From JBKQVT01 sp963727245 (GTDB lineage Bacteria > Planctomycetota > Planctomycetia > Pirellulales > Thermoguttaceae): 64,000 nucleotides of DNA. Shown piece after piece: positions 39,824 through 49,167 of this stretch (position 1 is its first letter; every line of letters begins with the position of its first letter). The stretch is from positions 1 to 64,000 of the forward strand of contig CAVSFO010000018.1 of assembly GCA_963727245.1 (NCBI GenBank), written 5' to 3'. The notes beneath the pieces were generated by a model, which was not told where the DNA came from, made no database searches, and was given only the letters and a program-made list of their open reading frames with translations. The translations under genes and the position numbers were made by a program.

Positions 39824-40876
39824 ATGCCCGACGGAACGAAGGTGCGGATAGGGCTGATCGGCGCCGGATGGATCGGCGCCCATCACGGTCACAACGTGCT
39901 GCGGAATCCGCACGCGGAGTTGGTGGCCGTGGCCGACGCCGACCGGCAAAAGGCGGCCGCTTTCCTGGCGCGCGAAGGCGGCTCGGCCCGCGTCTGCGGC
40001 GACTACCAGGAATTGCTCCGGCAGGCCGACGTGGACGCGGTGGTCATCGCCTCGCCCAACAAGCTGCACGCCGAGCAGACCATCGCCGCCGCGGAGGCGT
40101 CGAAACACGTGTACCTGGAAAAGCCCATGGCCATCGCCCTGGACGACTGCCGCCGGATGGTCGCGGCGATTGGGAAGTCGGGGGTGAAGTGCGCCATGGG
40201 CTATCATCGGCGTTTGAATCCGCTGGCCCAATACGCGCGGAGGTTACAGGAGCAAGGCCAGCTCGGCGAGATCGCGCTGGCGGAGTCTGATTACCTTCAT
40301 CACGTTCCCGGCGACCTGGACATTTGGCAGTGGCTGGGAAAAGAGGCCGTCGCCGGTTCGCTGCTGCACGCGGCGGCCGGACACAATATCGATCTGCTCC
40401 GCTATTTCTGCGGCGAAGTGGTCGAGGTGGGCTGCTTCAAGGACGCCCGCATGCCGCGGAAGACCCAGGTCGAGACCGAAGACCTCGCCGTGGTGATGCT
40501 GCGTTTTGCCAGCGGCGCCCTGGGGCGGGTGGCGATGCTGGTGGGGCCGATCGTCTCCTTCACGTTCACGCTGCGGCTGTTCGGCACGCACGGAACGGTC
40601 GACAACAACCGCGTCTGGCTGGACACCATTCCCTCGTTTTCCGAGACCGGCCACGAGCACGACTTCGTCGAGCTGCCGCGATCGTGGATTCCGGACAACA
40701 TCCAGGGGGGCGTCGCCGAGACCTGGGACAAGTGCCTGGACGCCTTCGTCGACGACGTCCGCTTGGACCGCCCGCCGCCCAACGACGCGGTGAGCGGTTT
40801 CCAGACCGCTGCCGTCTGTTTCGCCGCCGTGCAATCGGCGCGAGAAAAGAGGATCGTCGCGCCCGAGGAATTGTAG
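39824..40876 (+). CDS. Gfo/Idh/MocA oxidoreductase 2
   Basis: A 350-residue NAD(P)-dependent dehydrogenase. VRIGLIGAGWIGAHHGHNVL is the nucleotide-binding start, YLEKPMAIALDDC the EKP block, and SLLHAAAGHNIDLLRYFCGE the catalytic His/Asp helix region. AAAAGGAGACGTGC before the ATG at 39824 sets the start. It lies between two DegT aminotransferases, a common arrangement where a hydroxyl is oxidised and then aminated (or the reverse). The frame is intact. Confidence 0.87.
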   Translation: MPDGTKVRIGLIGAGWIGAHHGHNVLRNPHAELVAVADADRQKAAAFLAREGGSARVCGDYQELLRQADVDAVVIASPNKLHAEQTIAAAEASKHVYLEKPMAIALDDCRRMVAAIGKSGVKCAMGYHRRLNPLAQYARRLQEQGQLGEIALAESDYLHHVPGDLDIWQWLGKEAVAGSLLHAAAGHNIDLLRYFCGEVVEVGCFKDARMPRKTQVETEDLAVVMLRFASGALGRVAMLVGPIVSFTFTLRLFGTHGTVDNNRVWLDTIPSFSETGHEHDFVELPRSWIPDNIQGGVAETWDKCLDAFVDDVRLDRPPPNDAVSGFQTAAVCFAAVQSAREKRIVAPEEL

Positions 40877-40927
40877 CAGGCGCGCGCCGCGTGCCTGCTA
40901 AATCGTTTCTTTGCAGGAGAAGAGTTC

Positions 40928-42145
40928 ATGGCTGCCGATCAAGACTACCACCTGATCAACTTGCATTTCGGCGCCCACGAGCTGCGCCGTTTGGGCGAGT
41001 TGGAACTGAAATATCTCGGCGAGGTGATGCAGGGGGAGACGCTCAGCAACTACATCAGCGAGCAGAGCCTCACCCGCCGCTTCGAGGAGGCTTTCGCCGG
41101 CAAGGTCGGGGTCGCCAAGGCGATGGCCAAGAGCAGCGCCATGTCGGGCCTGTTCGAGGCGGTGAGCGTTTCCGGCGCGGGCCCGGGATATGAAGTGATC
41201 TGCGATCCCATCGTCCACTTCGGCGGCCTGGCGGCGCTGTTCTTCAACGCCGTGCCGCGCTTCGCCGACGTCCGCCGCGACACCTACAACATGGACCCGG
41301 ATTCGCTGCTGGCCAACATCACGCCATTGACTCGGGCGGTCATCGTGACGCACCTTTGGGGCCAGAGCGCCGAGATCGACACCATCGCGGAGATCTGCCG
41401 CGACAAGGACATCTTTCTCATCGAGGACTGCGCCCACGGCGTCGGCGCCCGCTGGAACGGCAAGCACGTGGGCAGCTTCGGCGACCTGGGCGTATTCAGC
41501 TTCCAGGAGTTCAAGCAACTCTCCACGGGCGACGGCGGCATGAGCACCACCAACCGCGCGGAACTCTTCGACAAGCTCCGCAACGTCTGGTGGTTCTCCG
41601 GCGAATCGCCCCAGTTTGTCTACGGCAACTATCGCATGAACGAGGTCACGGCGGCGGTCGGCCTGGCCCAGTTGGAAAAGATCGACGGCATCCTGGCCAC
41701 CTACGCCAAGACCCTGGCAATCCTCAACAAGGCGATCGCAGGCTGCCCGTGGCTCAAGCCGCGCCACGTTCCCCATCAGGCGGAGATGGTCGGCTACTGG
41801 TGGGCCTGCACCTGGGAAGGCGAGAAGCACGGCCTTTCGTACGAGCGATTCCAGAAGCTCAGCGAGGAGTTGAAGGTGGGATTGCGCTTCGGGTTCAACC
41901 ATTATCCGGCCCAGGATTTTCCCCTCTTTCGCGAGACGACCGCCTACCGCACCCATCCCGATTGCCCGGTCCGCTGCCCGCTCTACACGGCCAAGAGCAC
42001 CTTCCGCTACACCTGGAACCAGACCCCGGTATGCCAGGACCTGATGCCGCGGCTGGTCACGGTGAACCTGATCTTCCTTTCCATCCCCGCCGCGGAAACC
42101 ATGGCCGACCGCATCCGCACCCTGATTCAGCGAATGGAGCAATAA
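40928..42145 (+). CDS. DegT/DnrJ/EryC1/StrS aminotransferase 2
   Basis: A 405-residue PLP enzyme with an intact frame. AKAMAKSSAMSGLFEAV is the phosphate-binding block, FLIEDCAHGVGARWNG contains the cofactor Asp, and GVFSFQEFKQLSTGDGGM the lysine. It is not closely like aminotransferase 1, so the two probably act on different intermediates or positions. GCAGGAGAAGAGTTC precedes the ATG. It is followed 6 bases after its stop by the mutarotase-like gene, pointing to an operon. Confidence 0.86.
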   Translation: MAADQDYHLINLHFGAHELRRLGELELKYLGEVMQGETLSNYISEQSLTRRFEEAFAGKVGVAKAMAKSSAMSGLFEAVSVSGAGPGYEVICDPIVHFGGLAALFFNAVPRFADVRRDTYNMDPDSLLANITPLTRAVIVTHLWGQSAEIDTIAEICRDKDIFLIEDCAHGVGARWNGKHVGSFGDLGVFSFQEFKQLSTGDGGMSTTNRAELFDKLRNVWWFSGESPQFVYGNYRMNEVTAAVGLAQLEKIDGILATYAKTLAILNKAIAGCPWLKPRHVPHQAEMVGYWWACTWEGEKHGLSYERFQKLSEELKVGLRFGFNHYPAQDFPLFRETTAYRTHPDCPVRCPLYTAKSTFRYTWNQTPVCQDLMPRLVTVNLIFLSIPAAETMADRIRTLIQRMEQ

Positions 42146-42151
42146 CGTCCC

Positions 42152-42955
42152 ATGGCGTCTCAGCAATCGACCTTCACACTCGACGGCCCCAGGCTGCGGA
42201 TCGAGCTGGATCAGCGGCAGGGCGGAAAAGTCGTCGCCGTCTTCGACCGCACCCTCGGCCGCAATCTGCTGCTGGACCAGCAGGGCGCCGGCGGGCGGGC
42301 GCTGGAAAATGGCCGCGTGTATTCCGTCTCCGGATGGGACGAAGCCATTCCCACGCTGGAGCCCTATGGCGACGTGCCCACGATGGGATATGCCTGGCAC
42401 ACGCCGCCGCAGTGCCGGCTGACGCCCGACGGCCTGGAGTCCGATTGGACCATGCCCGGCTGGACGCTAGAGCGCAGGATCACGACCGACCAGACGGGTT
42501 GGCAAGCGGCCTACCGGATCGTTAATTCCGCTTCGCAGCCGCAGCCGCTGATCTGGGTGGCCCACGCCCTCTTTCCCATCGAGGGGCTTGACGAGTTGCT
42601 CGTTCCCGGCGGTGCGATCCGGCCCGGGCCCGACTGCGACCTGGCCGAGGTCAAGCGGCGATTCCACACGGCTGGCACGCGGCGGAGCACGTCGACCTTC
42701 GAGGAGGCCGAGATGTCGTGGAAGTTTTTCGTGCCCGGCGACGGCGAGGTGTCGCTGCGGTATCGGGACGCCGAGTTGGCCGTCGCCACCGACGCGCCCT
42801 GGTTCGGCATTTGGTTGAATTTGGGGAGGTTCGCCGTCCGCTGCATCGGCGTGGAGCCCACCAATGAGCCCACCGACTACCTGCAAAACGTGGCCGCCAC
42901 GGTGGCCGCCCGGGGCGAGTGCAGATTCAAGTGGAGCGTGAGGATTCGGACATGA
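42152..42955 (+). CDS. Galactose-mutarotase-like (aldose epimerase fold) protein
   Basis: A 267-residue beta-sandwich protein similar to aldose 1-epimerases. GGKVVAVFDRTLGRNLLL opens the domain, and SGWDEAIPTLEPYGD, PLIWVAHALFPI and GVEPTNEPTDYLQN are family-like blocks with the expected Glu near the end. It probably interconverts anomers of the sugar handled by the neighbours. The stop overlaps the next start as ATGA. Confidence 0.65.
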   Translation: MASQQSTFTLDGPRLRIELDQRQGGKVVAVFDRTLGRNLLLDQQGAGGRALENGRVYSVSGWDEAIPTLEPYGDVPTMGYAWHTPPQCRLTPDGLESDWTMPGWTLERRITTDQTGWQAAYRIVNSASQPQPLIWVAHALFPIEGLDELLVPGGAIRPGPDCDLAEVKRRFHTAGTRRSTSTFEEAEMSWKFFVPGDGEVSLRYRDAELAVATDAPWFGIWLNLGRFAVRCIGVEPTNEPTDYLQNVAATVAARGECRFKWSVRIRT

Positions 42956-43659
42956 ACGTCGTCTCGATCATCGGCGCACCAGGATGACGAGATGCGATGC
43001 CTGGGGACGATGCTCAAATGCCAGGCCCGCGGCGACACGCTCGCTTTCGTCACCGTCACCGACGGCTCCCTGGGCTTTGTGCAACGGCCGGAGATTTCCC
43101 GCGTCGAGGCCGCCGCCATCCGCCACGCCGAGATGACGGCGCTGGCCGGGGCGATCGCCGCCGAGTACCTCAACCTACGCCAGCAGGATGAATTCCTTTA
43201 CGATACGCCCGAGGTGCGGCTGAAGCTCATCGAGGCGATCCGCAAGCTGCGGGCGGACCTGATCTTCACCCACTACGGCGAGGACTACAACCTCGACCAT
43301 ACGACGGTCAACGCCCTGGTGCGGCAATGTGCCATGCACGCCTGCTTGCCGGTGATTCGCACGGAGTCCGAGCCGCTGCGGCAGTCGCCGGCGGTCTTCC
43401 TGGTCGAGCCGCACGGGCCATTTCCCTTTCCCGCCACGCACTACGTCGATATTTCCGACTTCTTTGAAAGGAAGGCGGAGTTGCTCCGCTGCCATCGCTC
43501 CCAGGAGGAAGCCTTTCAGAAGGCGTTCAACACCGGCCTGCGGGAGGTGTGCGCCAAGTTGGACGTTTACCGCGGCGACCTGGCCGGCTGCCGATATGCC
43601 GAGTGTTTGTGCCCATGCCGGCCCGCGGTGCGCTGAAGGCGTTCAACGTGCTGCCGTAG
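42952..43659 (+). CDS. PIG-L/LmbE-family deacetylase, frameshifted
   Basis: About 235 residues of a zinc-dependent N-acetyl-sugar deacetylase-like protein. The zinc motif AHQDDE appears once one extra G near 42974 is dropped (VVSIIAHQDDEMRCLG). YGEDYNLDHTTVN is the second metal region. A lost base near 43605 displaces the end; the repaired text is YAECFVPMPARGALKAFNVLP, stop at 43657. It overlaps the mutarotase stop by 4 bases. A deacetylase beside two aminotransferases points to an amino sugar or aminocyclitol. Confidence 0.8.
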
Positions 43660-43661
43660 CA

Positions 43662-43926
43662 CTGCAAGTGTGCCACTGGCTTTGCCAGTGCCTCCGTGGG
43701 TCTGGCCGCCCAAAGCACTGGCATAGCCAGTGGCACCCGGCGCTGCAAGTGTGCCACTGGCTTTGCCAGTGCCTCCGTGGGTCTGGCCGCCCAAAGCACT
43801 GGCATAGCCAGTGGCACCCGGCACTGCAAGTGTGCCACTGGCTTTGCCAGTGCCTCCGTGGGTCTGGCCGCCCAAAGCACTGGCATAGCCAGTGGCACCC
43901 GGCACTGGCATAGCCAGTGGCACCCG
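43662..43926. repeat. 81-bp tandem repeat of the CACTGGC element, three and a part copies
   Basis: Units start with CTGCAAGTGTGCCACTGGCT at 43662, 43743 and 43824 and are nearly identical; a broken fourth unit ends at 43926 with CACTGGCATAGCCAGTGGCA. Each unit holds two inverted CACTGGC hairpins. It lies between converging genes, so it may act as a bidirectional transcription barrier. Confidence 0.85.
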
Positions 43927-43934
43927 AGCCGCTG

Positions 43935-45545
43935 CTACCAGAATCGCCAATAGAGATAGAACCAGATGATCGCCACCAGGCCCCACCAGTATTTGAGTTG
44001 CTGATACCAAGGCCGGCGGACGCCCTCGTCGTAGGCCTCCAGGAGTTTCGGGCGCCAGACGTAGGGGGCGATCTTTTGGTAGTCGGGCGGGGCCGTCAGC
44101 AACGCAACGATGGCAATGCCGATGACGATGATGACCTCGGCGATTCCCCCGATGTAAAAGAAGTGCAGCTCGGGGATGCCCCGCACGTGACCGCTGAAGA
44201 GGGCCAATAGCGACCCCGTGATGAGAGCGCCGCCCAGCAGGCCGAACAGGGCCGCGGGATAGTTGACGCGCTTCCAGAGCACGCCCATCAGCACGGTCGC
44301 CATGAAGGGAATCGCGATCGAGGTGAGGGTGAACTGGAAGAACTCGAAGATGCCCCAGCGGGCGACGATGGGCGAGATGACCGCGGCCAACACGAGGACG
44401 ACGAAGGCGGTAATCCGTCCCACGCGGACCATTTCGCGGTCGCCGGCCCCCTTGTGAATGAGCTTCTTGTAGACGTCGGTGGAGAAGAGCGTGGAGGCGG
44501 AGTTGACCTGCGCGCTGAGCGTGGCCATGACGGCGGCGATCAGGCCCGCCACCACGACGCCGCGCACGCCCCAGGCCGGCCCGAACCTGTCCAACGCGAA
44601 GGTGAAAGCCAGGTCGGGCGTCTTTGCCAGCACCTCCAATTTCGCCGGGTCCTGGTGCATCACATGGATCCAGTGGAAGACCACCAGGCCGAGGAAACAG
44701 GTTACCAGCGGCCGGAAGAAATTCAGGCACTGGGCCAGCACCAGCCCCATCAGGGCGTCCCAGGTGCTCCGCGCGGCCAGCATCCGCTGGATCATCGCCT
44801 GGTTGCCCACCTGGTAGAACGTAAAGGCCCCGAACACGGCGATGATCATCCCCAGGAAAGGCGCCATGGGGTGGTCGGGCGGCTGATAAAGGTGCATCCG
44901 CGCAGGGCTGGCGGCGACCAGGGCCGACCAGCCGCCGGGGATATGGCCCAAGGCGGCGAAGAAGAGCGTGATGCCGCCCGCCATCAGCAGCAGGCACTGG
45001 AACAGGTCGGCCCACATCACCGAGGTCAGCCCGCCGTGGATGGAATACGCCCCCACTCCCACCACGATGATCAACAAGACATAATAGAAATTCCAGCCGG
45101 TGACTTGGGAAAATGCCAGGCTGCCGCTATAGAGCACGGTCACCATGTAGATGCACACGTAGAAGACCAGCAACATGCACGAGTAGACCGTGCCGCAGGC
45201 CGGCCCGAAGCGATCGGCCAGGAAGCCCGGCACGGTCGTCACCTTGTTCTTCAGGTAGATCGGTATGAAGATTGCCAGGACCAGCGTATAGCAGGGCAGC
45301 CCGAACCACTCCCAGTTGGCGATTCCCATGCCGTACTGATAGGTGACGCCGACGGTGCCGATCATCTGCTCGCTGGAAATGCCGGTGGCCACGAAGGCCG
45401 TGCCGATCAGCCACCAGGGCATGCGGTTGCCGCCGAGAAAGTAGCCGTGGGCGGTCTGCGACCGCTTCCGCCCCGCAAAGATGCCCACGCCGACGACGAA
45501 CACCATCGAGGCCAGAATGATCAGCACGTCGATCCGCGTGAGCAT
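43935..45545 (-). CDS. Sodium:solute symporter (SSS family)
   Basis: A 536-residue membrane protein with about 13-14 helices, of the SSS family that imports sugars, inositols or amino acids with sodium. GYFLGGNRMPWWLIGTAFVA, FLADRFGPACGTVYS and TLSAQVNSASTLFSTDVYKK are typical, the last with the Ser residues near the Na2 site. GGAGACTTGAC before the ATG at 45545 fixes the start. It converges on the aminosugar-type cluster and is a good candidate for uptake of its substrate. The frame is intact. Confidence 0.88.
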   Translation of the reverse strand: MLTRIDVLIILASMVFVVGVGIFAGRKRSQTAHGYFLGGNRMPWWLIGTAFVATGISSEQMIGTVGVTYQYGMGIANWEWFGLPCYTLVLAIFIPIYLKNKVTTVPGFLADRFGPACGTVYSCMLLVFYVCIYMVTVLYSGSLAFSQVTGWNFYYVLLIIVVGVGAYSIHGGLTSVMWADLFQCLLLMAGGITLFFAALGHIPGGWSALVAASPARMHLYQPPDHPMAPFLGMIIAVFGAFTFYQVGNQAMIQRMLAARSTWDALMGLVLAQCLNFFRPLVTCFLGLVVFHWIHVMHQDPAKLEVLAKTPDLAFTFALDRFGPAWGVRGVVVAGLIAAVMATLSAQVNSASTLFSTDVYKKLIHKGAGDREMVRVGRITAFVVLVLAAVISPIVARWGIFEFFQFTLTSIAIPFMATVLMGVLWKRVNYPAALFGLLGGALITGSLLALFSGHVRGIPELHFFYIGGIAEVIIVIGIAIVALLTAPPDYQKIAPYVWRPKLLEAYDEGVRRPWYQQLKYWWGLVAIIWFYLYWRFW

Positions 45546-45675
45546 GTCAAGTCTCCTTCGGGCCGGACGCTCCACAAGCTTCGGCTATCTTACCCGAAGG
45601 CGGCCGGGAAGGGAAGCCGCCGAGCGGGCAACAACAGATGGTCGCCCCTTTGCCCCGGAGGGGCCGTGATAATTC

Positions 45676-45836
45676 AGCCCGGGGTTGCCGCGCAGCGGCT
45701 ACCCCGGGTTGGCGGGCCGCCCTCGGCCCCAACCCCATCGGGGTTGCACAGGCGTCCGCGAAACGAAACCCCGTTGGGGTTTTCGATCTCTCGCCGTCCG
45801 ACGCCCAGGGTAGCCGCTGCGCGGCAACCCTGGGCT
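45676..45836. repeat. Repeat cassette upstream of LRR gene 2
   Basis: Same cassette as at 24493: outer inverted copies (AGCCCGGGGTTGCCGCGCAG ... GCGCGGCAACCCTGGGCT) and a middle GAAACCCCGTTGGGGTTTTC. The gap 45546-45898 holds this and the promoter. Confidence 0.75.
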
Positions 45837-45886
45837 ATGCTATGCCGCCCCCTCGGGACGGACTCCCCCTTGCGGGCGGACTCCGC

Positions 45887-45892
45887 TATAAT
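45887..45892 (+). promoter_or_regulatory. TATAAT box giving a probable leaderless mRNA for LRR gene 2
   Basis: A perfect TATAAT is placed 6 bases before the ATG at 45899, exactly as in LRR gene 1. No clear -35 is seen at 17 bp and there is no ribosome site. Confidence 0.5.
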
Positions 45893-45898
45893 ATCGCC

Positions 45899-46966
45899 AT
45901 GGCCGACGCTGCTCAGTGCAAGACCCGCCGCTGGTTCCGCGTCTCGCCCGAGCGCTGCGTGTTCGGACTGCTGGCCGTGGAGGGCTTTCTACTGCTCTCC
46001 GAGCGGTTCCAGTGGTTCGCCTTCAACCAGCACAAGGGCTGGACGGTGCTGATCGCCATCGCCAGCGTGGGCCTGGCACTTCTCCTGATGTTCCTTTGGT
46101 TCCTCGCCGCCCTGCTCTTCCGGCTGCGGTTTCAGTTCAGTATCCTCTCGTTGCTCGTGCTGATGGTGGTCGTCGCGATCCCGTGCAGTTGGCTGGCGAC
46201 TGAAATGAAGGCGGCACGCGAGCAGAAGCGGGCGGTGGAGGAAATTGTCAAGGCGGGCGGGTCGGTCTCCTACGATTACCAAGACTATCCGTTGGGCAGT
46301 TGGACCGGTGGCAAACCACCGGGGCCAGCGTGGCTGCGGAAGTTGATTGGGGACGACTTGCTGGTGAACGTGACGACGGCAGATTTTAACGACCCGGAAA
46401 CCGGCGACGCCGTGCTGGAACACCTTGAAGGATTGACCACAGTTGAACAGTTGCAGCTCGTCCACACCAACGTGAGCGACGCTGGGCTGGAACACCTCAA
46501 AGGATTGACCCAACTCAAGCTGCTGTTCCTCAACGGCACCAAGGTGAGCGACGCCGGGTTGAAGCGCCTCAACGGATTGACCCAACTCGAAATCCTCTAC
46601 CTCGCTGAGACGCAGATCAGCGACGCCGGGCTGGAATACCTCAAGGGGCTGACGCAACTCAAATCTCTGGACCTCAGCGGCACCAAGATCAGCGACGCCG
46701 GGCTGCAACGCCTCGGGGGATTAACCGGACTCCAAAGGCTGGACCTCGACGACACCAAAGTCAGCGACGCCGGGCTAGAACATCTCAAAGGACTGACCCA
46801 ACTGCAAGACCTCCACCTCGCCCGCACCAAGGTCAGCGACGCCGGGCTGCAACACCTAAAAGAGCTGACTCAACTCGGCGCGATTGAGCTCGGCAGCCCC
46901 AACGTCACCGACGCGGGCATGAGAGACCTAAAAAAGACGTTGCCAAAGGCACAATTCTGGCAATAA
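45899..46966 (+). CDS. Membrane-anchored leucine-rich-repeat protein 2
   Basis: A 355-residue paralog of the protein at 24742. The N-terminal 100 residues (LLSERFQWFAFNQHKG and SLLVLMVVVAIPCSWL) are almost the same. The C-terminal part has about eight 24-residue repeats of the form VSDAGLEHLKGLTQLQDLHL, against about five in the paralog, so repeat number has changed since duplication. The next gene starts 24 bases after the stop and may be co-transcribed. Confidence 0.78.
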   Translation: MADAAQCKTRRWFRVSPERCVFGLLAVEGFLLLSERFQWFAFNQHKGWTVLIAIASVGLALLLMFLWFLAALLFRLRFQFSILSLLVLMVVVAIPCSWLATEMKAAREQKRAVEEIVKAGGSVSYDYQDYPLGSWTGGKPPGPAWLRKLIGDDLLVNVTTADFNDPETGDAVLEHLEGLTTVEQLQLVHTNVSDAGLEHLKGLTQLKLLFLNGTKVSDAGLKRLNGLTQLEILYLAETQISDAGLEYLKGLTQLKSLDLSGTKISDAGLQRLGGLTGLQRLDLDDTKVSDAGLEHLKGLTQLQDLHLARTKVSDAGLQHLKELTQLGAIELGSPNVTDAGMRDLKKTLPKAQFWQ

Positions 46967-46990
46967 CACGCAGCTCGAGGCGAAATAGCC

Positions 46991-48211
46991 ATGCGAACCA
47001 TATCAAGCCGGATCGCCCGGCGTGAGTTTCTTGGCCGGGCTGCGGCGGCCGGGGCCGCCACGTTGCTCGGCGGACGCTTCGCCTCCGCCGCCGAGGAGAC
47101 CTTGCGCAAAGACTGGCTGGCCCGCTGGGAGAAAAACATCCTCCGCGACGCCCGCAACCGCTACTGCGACCGCGAGATGGGCGAAGAGATCGGCTGGCTC
47201 ATCAGCCCGTTCCTGTCGGGCTTCTATTACGGCTATCTGGCCACGCAGGACACCAAGTGGGTGGACATGCTCCTGGATTGGGCCGACGCCTGGATCAAAC
47301 GCGGCGTGAAAGAGCCCGACGGCTATCTCGGCTGGCCGAAGGCCGGCGGCGCCAGCACCGGCGCCGTGGCCGACCTCTATACCGACAACCTGCTGGGCGA
47401 AGCCATGGGGCTCCGGCCCGTGGTCTTGATGGCCGACACCATCCTCAAGACGCCGGCGCTGCGGCCCAAGTACGGGCGGAAGGCCGAGGGCTATCTCAAG
47501 CTGGCCGAACGCACGTTCGACAAGTGGGACGATCGCGGCTGCTGGCGCCAGGTGAAGGCCGGTGGACTGTGGGTGGTGCCGCTTTTCGGCATCGACCGCC
47601 AGACCGGCCGGTGGACTGCCGGCTACGAGCGCAGGACCGTCGAGGGCTTTTCGAAGCCGGCCAACAAACAGAACCTCATCGCCCTGTGGCTGCTGGCCAT
47701 GCACGCAGCGACCAAGAAGGCCCGCTACCGCCAGCGCGCCGAACTGTGGTGGCGCCTGATGAAGTCGCGGATGCGGCTCCGCGACGACGGCCGATATTTC
47801 GTCTGGAACTACTGGGACCCCGCCGGGCCCTGGGACTATAAGCCCGACGGCTCGCCGAAACACTGGATCGGCGTGCATCCCAACGGCGGTTACTATGCCA
47901 TCGACGTGGAGGGCATGGCGACCGCCTACGAGCATAGCCTGGTGTTCGGCAAGGAGGACCTGGCGCGGCTGATCGCCACCAACCGCGATTTCATGTGGAA
48001 CCGGCAGGTGCGGGGGGCGAAGTTTCAGCGCATCGACGGCGGCCGGCCCGACCCGCGCTGGAAGGATTCGCCCGGGGTGTTGTGGACTGCGCTGGTGCCC
48101 TATGACCAGACGCTGCGCCGGGTGTTCGAGGCGAACCACAAGCCGGAAAGCTGGGGCGGGCTGTCGGTGACGCCGTGGTATTGTGCGAAGGGCTTGGAAC
48201 TTAGAGCTTAG
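46991..48211 (+). CDS. Tat-exported six-hairpin glycosidase-like protein
   Basis: A 406-residue protein with a twin-arginine signal (IARREFLGRAAAAGAATLLG), followed by helical repeats of the alpha/alpha toroid type (WVDMLLDWADAWIKRGV, GYLKLAERTFDKWDD, LIALWLLAMHAATKKARY, GYYAIDVEGMATAYEHSLV). The fold class suggests lyases or hydrolases acting on polysaccharides, but catalytic residues cannot be assigned. The frame is intact. It likely belongs with the carbohydrate genes upstream. Confidence 0.65.
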   Translation: MRTISSRIARREFLGRAAAAGAATLLGGRFASAAEETLRKDWLARWEKNILRDARNRYCDREMGEEIGWLISPFLSGFYYGYLATQDTKWVDMLLDWADAWIKRGVKEPDGYLGWPKAGGASTGAVADLYTDNLLGEAMGLRPVVLMADTILKTPALRPKYGRKAEGYLKLAERTFDKWDDRGCWRQVKAGGLWVVPLFGIDRQTGRWTAGYERRTVEGFSKPANKQNLIALWLLAMHAATKKARYRQRAELWWRLMKSRMRLRDDGRYFVWNYWDPAGPWDYKPDGSPKHWIGVHPNGGYYAIDVEGMATAYEHSLVFGKEDLARLIATNRDFMWNRQVRGAKFQRIDGGRPDPRWKDSPGVLWTALVPYDQTLRRVFEANHKPESWGGLSVTPWYCAKGLELRA

Positions 48212-48258
48212 TTCTTAGTCTAAGCTCTAAGTTCTAAGCTCTAAGCCCTAAGTTCTAA
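48199..48258. repeat. AAGCTCTAAG/CTTAGAGCTT repeat cluster
   Basis: CTTAGAGCTTAGTTCTTAG is followed by inverted units CTAAGCTCTAAGTTCTAAG and CTCTAAGCCCTAAGTTCTAA. It overlaps the stop of the Tat-exported gene and could form a long hairpin. Confidence 0.6.
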
Positions 48259-48271
48259 CGTCTGCACCTGC

Positions 48272-48277
48272 TATAAT
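48272..48277 (+). promoter_or_regulatory. TATAAT -10 box before the ABM-domain gene
   Basis: A perfect TATAAT is 56 bases before the ATG at 48334. The -35 region is poor. Confidence 0.35.
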
Positions 48278-48333
48278 TGACTTGTGCGACCGCTTTCCCG
48301 CCTATCCTATGAAAACCCTCGGAGAAACTGCTC

Positions 48334-48731
48334 ATGAAAATCAACCGACGCACGCTGCTGGCCGGTGGTGCGAGCCTGGCCGTCTTGCCGCACTTTGCCG
48401 CCGAGGCGCTGGGGGACGAGGTCGCTATCAAGGCCCCACCCGTGCCGAAGGTCGTCTTGACGGCGATGATCAAGGCCAAGCCCGGCGAAGAGGACGCGGT
48501 CAAGGAAATCCTGCTGGCCCTGGTCGAGCCGACGCGGAAGGAGGCGGGCTGCCTTTGCTACAACCTCCACCAGTCGAAGTCGGACAAGCGCAATTCATGT
48601 TCTATGAGCAATGGGCCAGCCACGAGGCCCTGGAGGCCCATCGCAAGATGCCCTACATGAAGGCGCTGGGCGAAAAGATGAAGAACCGCAGCGAGAAGGG
48701 CGTGCTGACGTTCTTCGAGTTGCTGAAGTGA
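48334..48731 (+). CDS. Exported antibiotic-biosynthesis-monooxygenase (ABM)-domain protein, frameshifted
   Basis: About 132 residues after repair. A signal-like start (MKINRRTLLAGGASLAVLP) contains an Arg pair and may be Tat-dependent. The ABM ferredoxin-like fold follows: VLTAMIKAKPGEEDAVKEIL, EAGCLCYNLHQS, then FMFYEQWASHEALEAHRKMP. One base is missing near 48588, where the frame should read SDKAQFMFYEQW. Relatives include quinol monooxygenases and haem-degrading or signalling proteins. GGAG before the ATG supports the start. Confidence 0.75.
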
Positions 48732-49167
48732 CGCCCAAGAGCGCAAACGTTCAGAGGGGATTGTCCCCCTGCGCCGGCCGCCCCGTGAACGGTAACCTCC
48801 CAAAGTGTCCATCGTGGATCGCTTGGCCCGCAAGCGCGTTTCCAGGCTGCCTCTATATAGGCCAGTCGCGGCGCGCCGGCCGTGGGAAGCCTCATTCAAC
48901 TACTTGACACGACAGGCGTTACGGAATCTGCACCCAGATTTTCTTCGGGACGCCCACGAGGCATTTTGTCGACCTCGCCGAATGCGTGCTGCCGCGAATG
49001 TGGTTGCTAAACACAATATGTCTAAAATACGTCAGTTTGGCGGCGCGTCGGCAGTTCTCCTGCAAAGCTCCGAGGGATCGGACTCTCGTTCCCTGAAGCG
49101 CTGAAAAAGCACGCCCAGTGCATCCGGCCCCCTGGACGCAAACCCAACAACAAAAGGGGAGTTACCC
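48732..49167. other. Intergenic region without a supported gene
   Basis: No open frame here shows a ribosome site or family-like sequence. The composition is less GC-rich around 48900-49030 than its surroundings. No repeat or terminator was recognised. Confidence 0.5.

Noticed and set aside
43662..43926. CRISPR-like regular repeats
   Set aside because: The 81-bp units are contiguous without unique spacers, and no cas gene is near.
48805..49104. 99-residue open frame
   Set aside because: No ribosome site, odd composition and no family-like sequence; it lies in a region without other coding signals.
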